Assembly (NCBI GenBank): GCA_013365365.1 | Contig: JABVXU010000965.1 | Location: 1-13,554 of the forward strand | Source of the DNA: Cruorifilaria tuberocauda | Lineage: Eukaryota; Nematoda; Chromadorea; Rhabditida; Onchocercidae | DNA: 13,554 nucleotides | Direction of reading: 5' to 3' | In this document: one piece after another, positions 1 through 9,100 of the stretch | How positions within the stretch are numbered: position 1 is the first letter of the stretch | Layout of the letters: each line of letters begins with the position of its first letter | Made by a program: the position numbers and the translations under genes | The notes under the pieces: model-generated | Told to the model about the DNA's origin: nothing | The model's input: the letters and a program-made list of their open reading frames with translations, nothing else | Databases searched by the model: none

Positions 1-219
1 ATAAATTAGACAAAAAAAAAAAAAGAAAACCGAAATGATAGTTATTAAAATTAGTTGCTAGAAATTAATCTAAAATCAAAAACAGAAAAAAAAATTCTTT
101 TTTTAAAAAAAAAACAAAATAAAATACCTAGAATGTTCTAATTCATCTAAGCTAAGCTTAAGCTTTATCATGTCAATTTATATGTTATGATAACTTTTCC
201 CTTTTACTTTCTATTCTCT

Positions 220-223
<4 letters not shown>

Positions 224-259
<36 letters not shown>
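224..259. repeat. (CT)n microsatellite
   Basis: Uninterrupted CT dinucleotides, about 17 units, ending in TTT. It is the first of four long pyrimidine or purine tracts in the first kilobase. Confidence 0.95.
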
Positions 260-260
<1 letters not shown>

Positions 261-440
261 AAAGGAAGAATAAAAAACCTATAATCATCATTATTTTCAA
301 TCTATATTTTTAAACTAGTAAATCTTGTTACTTACTTACCACTGCTTAGATCCTTCTTTTTCACATAAAAATCATTGATTTTGCCTAAATGCTCTTTTAA
401 AGCTTATTTCTTATTTCAATGCAAAAATCCTTTACTCATA

Positions 441-485
441 TTTTTCTTCCTCTTTCTCTCCCTCTCTCTCTCTCTCTTTCTCCCT
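441..485. repeat. CT-rich polypyrimidine tract
   Basis: 45 nt without a purine, containing a CT dinucleotide core between TTTC and CCCT interruptions. Confidence 0.93.
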
Positions 486-732
486 AAGGCATTTTTTTTT
501 CTCCTCATCTCATCTTTATGCTTACTTAAAAATCACTAAGAATACTTTTCAATACTGACTGCTAACTATTCTAAAGGCAACTAAAAGCCTAAAGATAGCA
601 ATCGTAGTCGGAAAATCGAAAAAGATATTTTCTTCCGAACAAAAGAATTTTCTTCAATATCCCATATTATAGAGATATAAAAACAAATAAGTAATTTTAA
701 GTAAAATGAAAAATATTGTCTAGAATAGTTGG

Positions 733-780
733 TCCCTCTCTCTCCCTCTCTCCCTCTCTCTCTCTCTCTCTTTCTCTTTC
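733..780. repeat. CT-rich polypyrimidine tract
   Basis: 48 nt of pure pyrimidine, mostly (CT)n broken by CCC and TTT. It is complementary in character to the GA tract starting about 70 nt further on. Confidence 0.93.
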
Positions 781-852
781 ATTTCAACTCATTATCCTAA
801 ACAATCAGAAAACGTAATCGATGAAGTTATTGCCTCTCATGAGGAAAAAGGT

Positions 853-907
853 GGAGAAAGAGGAAGAGGGGAAAAGAGAGAGAGAGAGAGAGAGAGAGAG
901 AAGAAAG
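853..907. repeat. (GA)n microsatellite in polypurine tract
   Basis: 55 nt of pure purine with an uninterrupted GA core of about 26 nt. It is opposite in strand sense to the three CT tracts before it. Confidence 0.95.
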
Positions 908-1000
908 TGCATATTCATGAAAAATAATTCATAATACAAACTTTCACACTATCATCTATCCATTGAGCTTTTTCATGATAAGCTAATTTAAGATCAGGAA

Positions 1001-1404
1001 AATCAAGATCAAAGAATAAAAAGGAAATATTAAAATTTACATTATTATACTATTAATGATGAATATCAAATTACAATAGTTAGAGGAAAAGTTATAGTTA
1101 TATGTATGATAATAATAATCATTTTTAATACTTTTACATAATTTTTTTTCAAGATAAAAAAATAATGATTTTTTAAATTACAATAAAAAAATTTTTTAAT
1201 ATACCAATAATTTTTTAATATTTAATAATTAATATATTTTTAATAATTTTTAATATTAATATTAATATAATTTTTAATTTTAACATGATTTTAATATAAT
1301 ATTTTTAATATATATTTTCTTTTATTTAATTACTCATTCTCTTTACCGATTGATTCAGTATTTTTTCCTAAAATAAAAAATTAAAAACTGAGATTGAAGA
1401 TGTA
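1001..1404. other. Extremely AT-rich gene-free stretch
   Basis: Runs of TTTTTAATATT-like sequence, densest at about 1138-1330, with almost no G or C. No gene, RNA or ordered repeat is supportable here. Confidence 0.8.
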
Positions 1405-1439
1405 TTTATTTGAGATAATTATTATTTAAGGAATTAAGG

Positions 1440-1577
1440 ATAATCAGTTATAAAATTATTTAAGAATTAAAGATAATCACTTAATAAAATTATTTAGGAA
1501 ATTAAAAATAATTATTTAATAAAATTACTTAAGAAATTAAGGATAATTATTTAATAAAGTTATTTAAGAAATTAAAG
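1440..1577. repeat. Degenerate 35-bp tandem repeat (four copies)
   Basis: Units start at 1440, 1473, 1508 and 1543. The first is 33 bp, the others 35 bp. Each reads roughly ATAAT-nnnTTAATAAAATTA then TTTAAGAAATTAA-rG. A weaker partial copy precedes at about 1415. It is non-coding. Confidence 0.85.
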
Positions 1578-2500
1578 AAAATAAAATAATCAATAACTGA
1601 GTAAATAATAATGATATGATTTATAGATATAATATTTAAATAGAGTATTGATTAAATTAGATAGTTAGGTAAATTACTAAATAAAGTAATCTGAAATTAG
1701 ATGTTTTTAGAATAATTCAAAATAAAATGCAATCATTTCCAACAATGTATATTCAGTATAGCCAACAAAACAATGTATACTCTTATTAAAATAATACGTA
1801 ATCAAATTAAATCATCATTTTGCTAGTGAAAAATAATGATATAAATTATATGATATTTCTAGATATGATATTTTTAGAATAAATCCAAAAAGAAAAATTG
1901 ATAATAATGATATGGTTTAAATAAAAATTATAATTTAATAACTTTATAAAAAAAAAAATTTTGTAAAAGCTAAAAATATTTGAATAGAAGAGCAAATTAA
2001 TACATGAATTCAAATTTGTAAAGAACATGTGAAAATCATTTTTGGCTTTTAAATGAATACAGTAGCATTTTTCCATTTTTTTTTTCTTTTTATTCTTTTC
2101 CATTTTAATTTTTTTCCACCATATGTTTTATTACTCAATAATTTCAATTCAATTTAATATTTATATTTTGAAATTCAAATGCGTCAAAAATTCTTTCATT
2201 TATTTCTTAAAAAAAAAAAAAAGAAAATATTCGAAAAAAAGAAACTTTTATGTGGCAAAGTAAGAAAAGATTAGATAATGAATTATTAATAATTTGAAAA
2301 AATTGCTTGATTTTCTTGAATTTCACTTTTCATAATATTTTAATATAAATTTGAGAAATCATTTTTCTCTTTTTCGAATTGCTTAGATTAATTTTCATTT
2401 CCCTTTTTGCTTGTTCTTATAAATAATCATTAATAAAATGTTATTATAATGAGAATATTTCCAAGAATAATAAAAATATATTTTTTATTTTTGATATTTC
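1578..2500. other. AT-rich stretch without a supportable gene
   Basis: Long A and T runs, for example poly-A at 2208-2222. The minus-strand 85-codon frame at 1846-2103 is almost only F, I, N, K and Y, as expected of AT-rich noise, so it is not called a gene. Confidence 0.7.
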
Positions 2501-2670
2501 AATAATAATTTTGGAGAAAGTGATATCAATTTGAATATTGGTAATATTAATTTGAACATATCTATTTCTTATTCTTCGTATTCTAATAATAATTTCGAGA
2601 AAGTAATATCTATTTTATGTAATATCAATTTGAATATATCTAGTATCAATTTGAGTAAATCATTGATTAC
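2501..2670. repeat. Imperfect direct repeat, about 84 bp apart
   Basis: AATAATAATTTTGGAGAAAG at 2501 recurs as AATAATAATTTCGAGAAAG at 2585, and CAATTTGAATAT occurs near 2528 and 2636. The 77-codon frame at 2531-2764 is a by-product of this repeat. Confidence 0.55.
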
Positions 2671-2764
2671 TTCATCCTTCATTAATTATATTATCGTACA
2701 AATTAATATTGAAAAAAATTGTGAAAATGATGAAAAGCATAGGAGAAAAAAAAAATTTCGTTGA

Positions 2765-2958
2765 AATTGGTAGCTAGGGGCAAAATTGTTTTTCAGGGCC
2801 AAAGTAATTAAATGATAGGCTGCTTTTCCATCCTTCTACCTCGCCCCATTTCAATATCATCGAAAATCAATTTCCATAATCTCTTTCTGCTTTACCAACA
2901 ATTCTTTTTCATCCAAATTTCACCTAAAAAACACTCTTTCTTGAATTGAGAAGAAAAA
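2765..2958. other. Locally less AT-rich stretch, unassigned
   Basis: Contains GGTAGCTAGGGGC and CCTTCTACCTCGCCCC, unlike its surroundings, plus an acceptor-like TTTTTCAG. It leads into the doubtful small ORF at 2959. It could be a promoter or an untranslated exon, but the sequence alone does not decide. Confidence 0.4.
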
Positions 2959-3063
2959 ATGCCAAGAAAAGAAAAATGTGAAGTTCAATTATGTAAATCA
3001 ATTTCTAAAAATAAACTTTCTGAAGAACAGAAAAAAAACATTACTACAATTGCAGTTAAATAA
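2959..3063 (+). CDS. Small hypothetical ORF of 34 codons (doubtful)
   Basis: ATG in an A-rich context (AAAAAATGCC) opens a short, lysine-rich frame that starts MPRKEKCEVQLCKSISKNK and ends IAVK before TAA. It sits just after a stretch (2765-2935) that is less AT-rich than its surroundings and has a splice-acceptor-like TTTTTCAG at about 2789-2796. No family is recognised. A donor-like GCA|GTTAAA precedes the stop, but no compatible next exon was found. It may be noise or the first exon of an unknown gene. Confidence 0.15.
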   Translation: MPRKEKCEVQLCKSISKNKLSEEQKKNITTIAVK

Positions 3064-3149
3064 TTTAATATTTTAAAATAAAAAATGAAAAAAAACAGAG
3101 AATTGAATGAAATGTATCGATTGAAAGTTGATAATTTCATCGAAATACA

Positions 3150-3345
3150 GTAATATCAATAATTAATAATTGATATAGTTTTATTAATAATAACAATAAT
3201 TAGTGATAATAATAACAACAATAATTAATAATAATAATAACAATAGTAATAATAACTAATAATTAATAGTTAATAATGATAATAATAATAATAACGACAA
3301 TGGTATCAATGATAAGAATAGTGATAATAAAATGATAATAATGAT
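3150..3345. repeat. AAT/AAC/GAT trinucleotide-like repeat region
   Basis: Interrupted AATAATAAC and GATAATAATAAT triplets. It produces spurious open frames on the minus strand that read as I, H and Y runs. Confidence 0.85.
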
Positions 3346-4546
3346 CATAGAGCGTGAATTGATGATAGGAATGATGAAAAGGGCATGAATGGAAGGATGT
3401 AAAATGAATGAATGTATTCGAAAAAATTAATGAATTGTTGAGTGAAAATATCCTGTGAAGAATCATGATAAATAAATATAATACAACGTTGTATAAATCG
3501 TTAGATAATATTTTAAAACTTAAAAAAAAATAAGCATTTTATGAGAGAATTAAAGATCGATGATAAAATTATACGATATAATGTAGATGAGATTGTATGA
3601 TTATATAAGATTACATAATTATATGATAGTAAACTTATCAATGATAAGATTACATATGAAATCAATAGTCGAGTTTATATTGTCACAATTTAAAAGTATA
3701 TTAATTACGAGTATTAATTAGTATTTTTGGAAGTAATATAATTGATAATTTGATAAGCTAAATTTTAACAATTATGCATGATCGCTTAAATATAACTACT
3801 GTAGGTTGTAATACCATTATTATATGTGCACTTTAGTTTATATGTATATATGTATGTTTCCTATAGCTTTATATATAACAGTTTAACATCAATTCGAGGA
3901 TAGTATATAAAATAATGTGAAAATATAATCTTTTAATGAAAATTTGATTAGTTTTGATAAAATTGTAGAAAATGATAAAATGATAAACAAATAAAATGAT
4001 TGATAAAATGATAATTAATGCAGAAAAAAAAAATGAAAACTAAAATCATTCATATTATAAGAATGTAAGAAAACAATTAGTTTCATGAAAAATAAAATTC
4101 ATGAACAGCTCATCAAATTAAATTCATATGCTCGAATGAATTAAATAATTAATTAATCAGTAATCAAACTTATTATCTAATAGGATGCTATATTTAATCA
4201 TACAGTAATTTGCTATTATTATCAATTACATAAAATTATTCAATAATCTTCCTTTGCAGTAAACAATTCAATACAATTTTTACATACATAAAAACATTTC
4301 CTAAATTAATTCATTGCAATTGGCATAGAAAATAGAAATAACTAAGAATAGAGAGAACATACCCTATAAATTTCAACTTTAATTGAAAGATACATATTGA
4401 ACTTGTTAAATTGATTGAATTATCATGTATTGACAAATTGTTTCAATGACACTACCAATTACTTATTCATCTATCATTACTTTGAAAATCATAACAATTA
4501 TTTCGCAGCTAAACATCTTTTCTGAAATATTACAGTTATTATATTT
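3346..4546. other. AT-rich intergenic stretch, nothing recognised
   Basis: Mixed ATGATA/TTATAT sequence with no long frames, RNA genes or ordered repeats that I could support. Confidence 0.7.
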
Positions 4547-4564
4547 ATATGTACATGTACATAT
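4547..4564. repeat. Perfect 18-bp palindrome
   Basis: ATATGTACATGTACATAT reads the same on both strands. In DNA this AT-rich it can arise by chance. Confidence 0.8.
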
Positions 4565-5575
4565 TTAATTCGAAAAAATTTATTCACAATGAATTTTCAA
4601 ACATAACTTTATAACCTCGAAAGTGCTTCTGCATCAGTTAAACGATGAATATCAAAATAAAACTGATTTTTATTATGAAAGGATAAAATTAGAATAGATT
4701 AAGCCTATCTTACAAGTTCCATACAGTTGATAAACATCTGATTTTTCAGCAAAATAACACATGAAAGAATTTCAATTACTCTAAATAAATACATTCAACG
4801 ATCGTTCTTCACTTCATCCTTTTCCTTTTTACCTATAAATATTCCAAACTTCGTCCATTTAATTCAATCCAACCTATTAATTAGTGGTATTTTATGGACA
4901 AGCATATACAGAGAAAAAGAGCTTGTTTTCATTTTTTCAATGTAGCAAAAGAAAAAATAAGTGAAGTTGAAAAAAAATTAAAATCTTCTCTCATTTCAAA
5001 ATGTATCATTATAAGCTATTACAAGGCAATATTATATTGGCAAAAAATAACTGAAACAAATCCACACTTTTTCTTTTGAAGCCTTCTCTTCAAGTAATGA
5101 CTTTCACACAGAAAATTTCTGCTTTCGTTTCCAAAGAAAAAGAATAAACAGCTTGAGCAAAACTTCGACTTAAGATATTATATACATCGCTGCACAAAAA
5201 ACTCTCACTAACTTACCTCAGCGAATTAGAGAACAATGAGGTATAAAACGATTCAAAAAAAAAAAAACACCGTATACATCGAGGCATATATGAAAAGATC
5301 ATCAGTAAAGTAATGCAACAATATTTTTGTCATAAAAAATAAACGTTTAAGACTGTTTTATAAACTTTTGATGCACTAACTATTAAATGAATAAAAGATG
5401 CATCTAGATCGCACACTTACATTCTACTAAAACATTTGTGTGGATACGAAATCTGTTTCTAATACCAAATATAACTTTTTTCCAATTTTACTGCTCCCTC
5501 GTTTTTCACATAATTACACACAAACAATGTGAAAATACAGTAATTTTCGAGCTGATATTATTATATAAATTTAAA
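4565..5575. other. Intergenic stretch downstream of ZPR1
   Basis: Slightly less AT-rich than 1-4500, and its right end must hold the ZPR1 3' UTR. A 61-codon plus-strand frame at 4894-5079 has no recognised motif and no good splice partners, so it is not called. Confidence 0.6.
5487..5492 (-). terminator. Possible variant poly(A) signal AGTAAA for ZPR1
   Basis: AGTAAA lies about 84 nt past the ZPR1 stop on the minus strand. No canonical AATAAA was found on that strand within about 300 nt of the stop, so the 3' end is uncertain. Confidence 0.25.
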
Positions 5576-5716
5576 TTATTCACACTCATTAATGGTCTCT
5601 AACTCCGAATAATTTTCTGTTTTCATATCGTTTAAGCCAAGCTCATCATTCTGTTGATTGGTACGGTCGTAGAATTCTTTTTTTAAGCGGCTATCATCCA
5701 TTGGGGCATTTAAACT
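5576..5716 (-). CDS. ZPR1: ZPR1 exon 10 with stop (residues 406-451)
   Basis: Follows acceptor TTCCAG|A and encodes [17 protein letters not shown] and [14 protein letters not shown], the strongly conserved ZPR1 C-terminus, with a short extension ending TINECE before TAA. It is separated from exon 9 by the longest intron of the gene. Confidence 0.95.
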   Translation of the reverse strand, partial: SLNAPMDDSRLKKEFYDRTNQQNDELGLNDMKTENYSELETINECE

Positions 5717-8700
5717 CTGGAATTATAAACTTAAGTTATGGAAATATAATTGCTCAATATTTTTGGTCAACAGTTAGACATTTTTGAGATGAAATGTTTA
5801 AAATTTCACTTTCCAAAAATCTTTTAGCTAAATCAAGCTTTTCGTTTATTTATTCAGTTAGAAGTCAGTATTAACTTGCAACTTCCGTATAAAAGAAAAA
5901 CGGTGTATGAAAACCACTGTGATACCAGTCCTAATTACAATAAAAACTCCACGCAAAAAGTCATTCATGTGAGAATTTTCTCGAAAGTATATTTCAATTA
6001 TAAATGTTCATTTATAGTCTTTATACTCTACGAAGATCAACACATGATGAGAAACTGAAACCATGATTTTCTTGCGTCTCTTGGCGCGCTGTCTGATACA
6101 AGACATTTATGTCACTGCTGTAATATTTCTTGTGGATTGTGATCTGTATGATCTGCGTGCCCCCACAGTTTTTGTCCCGTTCTTTGCATAGCAAAAGGGT
6201 AGGACGTTACAATCATGAATGTCTTGTGATTCCATATTCTTATACGTCCATATTCCTATCCTATCTACTGATAGATCAATCAGATATTCTCATCTTAGTA
6301 AAAACTCCGCTTCCTTAGTTTATCTATAGAAGGGACACATTTATCATTCGTGGTGGCTGTTGTTCTCCGGAGTTTCTCCAAGTATTTTCTTTCGATCTTT
6401 ATTGGTGTATTATGAAATAAATTGTCCTTTTAACGTCCCTAAGCTGCAATTCTACTACAATCTTCTATACAAATCTGTCCACTTAGTATTTATTTCAACA
6501 AGTCAATCCAACGTTCAAAACAGCGGATTCAGTCTAACCCAAACCTCACGAAGAAACATTAACAAAGATTATGAAATCTTACTTGAATATAGCTATTACC
6601 CGTTGGGTCGTCTAAAACCAGATGAACTTTCTTTCGCAAGTGTAGTATTTGTTCAAAGTTATCCAGAAATTTTAACATTTTTTCATTTTCTGCTTCACTC
6701 TTACTATCTCCTAGCAAGAAAAATCCCCCTTGCTCCTGAAAAAATAGAAGATAAAGTAAATATAGTGAAGTAGATCAAGAAGTACATAATTTTATTCAGC
6801 AAAAAACAGATGCGCTATATGTCGAAAAGAATAATTAATAAAATGCAAGAACCTTGAGTTGATCCCTGGTAGCTATAAGTAAACCTTCGACAGTTGTAAA
6901 TCTTCCTGATAAGGCACCAGAACCCACTTCCAAATCAAGTTCAGGAATTGACATACTGCATGTATCTGATTTCAAAATATCCCGCGCAAGATCAATGTCC
7001 TGCAAAAAACTATTGCGAGAATAACATTCAATCCAAAATTTCGTTTTCAAGCTTTCTGGTCTTGTTCTTTATATCTAGCGCGTCTTCTCATAGTACCAAC
7101 CAACTCTGAGACAGAAAATAATGTTAGAGATTTCCAGCTGCATTTATCTATCATTTAAAGAGATATACAGGAGTTAAAACCGACTTTTTCGATCAAAACA
7201 GTTAGTCTGCAGCCATGATCTTGTATGGCAGCACCACTTTTGACTTCATTCGATTTCCATCCGCAAGCATCACAAACTGTACACATCAAAATAACTGTTG
7301 TGAAATAGGGGATATCTATAAGTTTTAATAGTACGATTACGATAATCATGCTAAACAAAAAGATGAAACCTGTAAATATAAATGAAAATATATATATAAT
7401 TCCGATGACATACCCGTAGGTTTCATGCATGTTTCTGTCAGGACGCCACAATTAGGACAGTCAGTAGCGAATCTCAATACCTCGTTTTTCGCATCATCAT
7501 AAGTCTGGAATGGAGCAGAGTCCTCCTGAAAGAAGGTATTAAGTTTTTACTTTTTACTTTTAAAAAAGCTGGGAAAACAAGAGAAAAAAAATATTAAAGA
7601 ATTACTTCATCTGCGTCATCAGCCACAAATCCTAGCAGTTTCTTGTCAGAAAGATTTCGGTTAAAATGCGTTACGATGCACTGTGGGTCTACGTGGAATG
7701 GACTGGGATTTTGAATAAAACTATTACCGGACGCATCTCTTATCCTCTGAAACAAACTCAAATTAAATCCATAAAATGTATTATAATGATGAGAAATCCT
7801 GTTTTTTCATTACCCTTTATTCTATCAATTCATTTTTTTAGTCTACCCCTTTTTTCTCTCTGCTACAAAACGAGAGTAATTAGAGGAAATGAAAGTAGAG
7901 CTGAAAAATGAAAAAACCAGAGTGAATTTTTCTTGCAGATTAATTAGCCGTTCCACTCGCTTTATAAATTCATCAATTTTTTTAGCACTTTCAGGACAAC
8001 ACCGATGCCTTCGACTTTGATCTTGACTGAGACCAGTAATTACGCGCCGTAAGATCCCTTCCACGGTAGTAATTTCTGAAACAAAACCGTATAAATTTAG
8101 CGTTGATTGACATGGGTAATTATACGCTACAGAATGAGAGAGATGACATCAGCATAAATATACACTGTTTCTTTAGAATATTTACTAAAAAACGAACCAC
8201 CAGCTTGTGACTTCGGAGGAATGGTAAGTTCCAGTTCTTTAATTTCAACTTCGGCATATTCTGATTTTATAATCTGACGATTCCAATCCGATAAATTTTT
8301 TACATGTAAAACAATTTCGATCCCGTGTTCCTATAACAATAAATATTAAATATAAAACAACTGTAGTAACCTTTTAACTTTTTGTGAATTCAATGAACTA
8401 TTAGTTAATCCTACCAACGTATCTTGGTAATATCAATCATAATTTACAACAATCTATGTAAAGCTTCACTTAGGAGTTTTCTATAATAGAATTTACTTGT
8501 GCTGCTTCACCACTCTGCAACTCGTTGTTGCTATAGCCACAATGTCCGCAGCTAAATGACATTACAATAATCTGCCGATAAAAAGGGATTCTTGTGCAAA
8601 GTATTCGGGTAATACCCTGAAAACATATAATGGTCATAGTTGCTTATAAATTAAAAACAATGAATATTTTTTTGACTTTAAATAAAAGCAGCCCACAAAG

Positions 8701-9100
8701 ACCATAAATGACTTATATTATTTACTTTATTCGCGTTTCACAGTTAGAAATTGTAAAAACAAAAATGTGAAAGATATGCTTAATCATTATCCTGATATAC
8801 AGTAACAAATGCGATGCTTAGTTAATTCGAAAGAAATGAAAAAATGTATTCGTTACAAGAACAGTTTTTGTCTATTCGAAATAGAAGAACAAATTTGTCT
8901 CCTTCAGAAAAATAATTGTAATAGAATGATAAAAAAATAATTATATAATTGTAATTGATACTGTAAGTTTAATCACTAACATTCTGATAACAATTAACAC
9001 ACAATGATTCTACTTCCATTGGTGCAGCATCCTCATTATCGGCAGATAATTCATAGAATATTCTATTATCCGTACTGTCTGTTCCACAGTGATTATTCAT
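5576..9100 (-). CDS. ZPR1: ZPR1 zinc finger protein homologue (10 exons, 451 aa)
   Basis: Conserved eukaryotic ZPR1 protein. Family members bind eEF1A and help it fold, and in mammals move between cytoplasm and nucleus. Ten exons join with matching phases (introns after exons 3 and 6 are phase 1, the rest phase 0). The protein is an internal duplication. Half 1 has zinc finger C34-x2-C37-x25-C63-x2-C66, then [19 protein letters not shown] (127-131) and [11 protein letters not shown] (181-191). Half 2 has C247-x2-C250-x25-C276-x2-C279, then [20 protein letters not shown] (339-344) and [10 protein letters not shown] (396-405). It ends with the family-typical [12 protein letters not shown] (428-439). 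Length is near the roughly 460 residues of animal homologues. The start is the first ATG giving an acidic N-terminus before ESLCVNC. No frameshift, internal stop or missing cysteine is seen. The family call is very secure; exact ends of exons 3 and 7 are slightly less so. Confidence 0.96.
5717..6582 (-). other. ZPR1 intron 9 (866 nt)
   Basis: Far longer than the other introns (80-364 nt). It has a normal GTAAGA donor and TTCCAG acceptor. Bases 6060-6200 are visibly richer in GC than the other introns (for example TTGGCGCGCTG). Short open frames of about 60 codons run on the plus strand at 5876-6058 and 6130-6318, but they carry no recognisable motif. No transposon ends or RNA gene could be recognised. 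Confidence 0.85.
6583..6735 (-). CDS. ZPR1: ZPR1 exon 9 (residues 355-405)
   Basis: Follows acceptor TTTTCAG|G and encodes a helical segment (roughly 366-390), then [15 protein letters not shown], the second copy of the GNSF/Y-I-Q motif. It ends in phase 0 at the best donor in the gene, CAA|GTAAGA. Confidence 0.95.
6853..6999 (-). CDS. ZPR1: ZPR1 exon 8 (residues 306-354)
   Basis: Follows acceptor TTTGCAG|G and encodes [34 protein letters not shown] and [15 protein letters not shown], the half-2 counterpart of exon 3 and the start of exon 4. It ends in phase 0 at donor AAG|GTTCTT. Confidence 0.95.
7185..7315 (-). CDS. ZPR1: ZPR1 exon 7 (residue 262 to 305)
   Basis: Follows acceptor CTTATAG|A and encodes [20 protein letters not shown] (C276, C279 of finger 2) and [20 protein letters not shown]. 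It ends in phase 0 at the unusual donor AAA|GTCGGT, the only nearby GT compatible in phase with exon 8. The join IEK-DIDLARD is two residues shorter than my recollection of vertebrate ZPR1. Confidence 0.91.
7316..7413 (-). other. ZPR1 intron 6 with a second in-frame acceptor
   Basis: The 98-nt intron contains an internal acceptor TTTACAG (CAG at 7370-7372). Using it would leave a 44-nt intron and add 54 nt to exon 7 in frame, encoding [18 protein letters not shown]. The distal acceptor is preferred for the main product because it restores the x25 spacing of zinc finger 2. Confidence 0.7.
7414..7525 (-). CDS. ZPR1: ZPR1 exon 6 (residues 225-261 and part of 262)
   Basis: Follows acceptor TTTCAG|G and encodes [14 protein letters not shown], which holds the first cysteine pair (C247, C250) of zinc finger 2, then ETCMKPT. 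It ends in phase 1 at donor CGG|GTATGT. Confidence 0.95.
7606..7746 (-). CDS. ZPR1: ZPR1 exon 5 (residues 178-224)
   Basis: Follows acceptor GTTTCAG|A and encodes [28 protein letters not shown] and an acidic linker, VADDADE, between the two halves. It ends in phase 0 at donor GAA|GTAATT. Confidence 0.95.
7918..8075 (-). CDS. ZPR1: ZPR1 exon 4 (residue 125 to 177)
   Basis: Follows acceptor GTTTCAG|A and encodes [19 protein letters not shown] and the charged helical stretch [18 protein letters not shown]. It ends at FTL in phase 0 with the weak donor CTG|GTTTTT. That donor is the only GT joining FTL to the conserved DASGNSF in frame without a stop. Confidence 0.93.
8198..8330 (-). CDS. ZPR1: ZPR1 exon 3 (residues 81-124 and part of 125)
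   Basis: Follows acceptor TTATAG|G and encodes [12 protein letters not shown], then [18 protein letters not shown], the beta-rich part of ZPR1 half 1. The donor GTG|GTTCGT (phase 1) was chosen because it gives SQAGEITTVEG, which matches family length. Using GTGGTT three bases earlier would delete one glycine and cannot be excluded. Confidence 0.92.
8497..8616 (-). CDS. ZPR1: ZPR1 exon 2 (residues 41-80)
   Basis: Follows acceptor TTTTCAG|G and encodes [16 protein letters not shown] and then [20 protein letters not shown], which holds the second cysteine pair (C63, C66) of zinc finger 1. It ends in phase 0 at donor CAA|GTAAAT. NNE-x2-SG after the finger is a family hallmark. Confidence 0.96.
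8617..8980 (-). other. ZPR1 intron 1 (364 nt)
   Basis: AT-rich first intron with GTTAGT donor and TTTTCAG acceptor. Nothing else was recognised inside it. Confidence 0.85.
8981..9100 (-). CDS. ZPR1: ZPR1 exon 1 (residues 1-40)
   Basis: Starts at the ATG and encodes an acidic N-terminal tail followed by [13 protein letters not shown], which carries the first cysteine pair (C34, C37) of zinc finger 1. It ends in phase 0 at donor AAT|GTTAGT. The next in-frame M (residue 28) would drop the tail but keep the finger. Confidence 0.93.

Noticed and set aside
3263..3466. Minus-strand 67-codon frame rich in I, H and Y
   Set aside because: It is the translation of an interrupted trinucleotide repeat, which explains its composition.
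6360..6773. Plus-strand open frame of 137 codons, the longest in the window
   Set aside because: It lies antisense to ZPR1 exon 9 and part of introns 8 and 9. The minus strand carries conserved protein there, so this frame is a shadow.
7155..7451. Minus-strand open frame of 98 codons starting MWRPDR
   Set aside because: It starts in the wrong frame of exon 6, runs through intron 6 and only then joins the true frame of exon 7. It is not a separate gene, though its middle explains the alternative acceptor finding.
7666..7911. Plus-strand frame of 81 codons
   Set aside because: Antisense to ZPR1 exon 5 and intron 4, with no motif.
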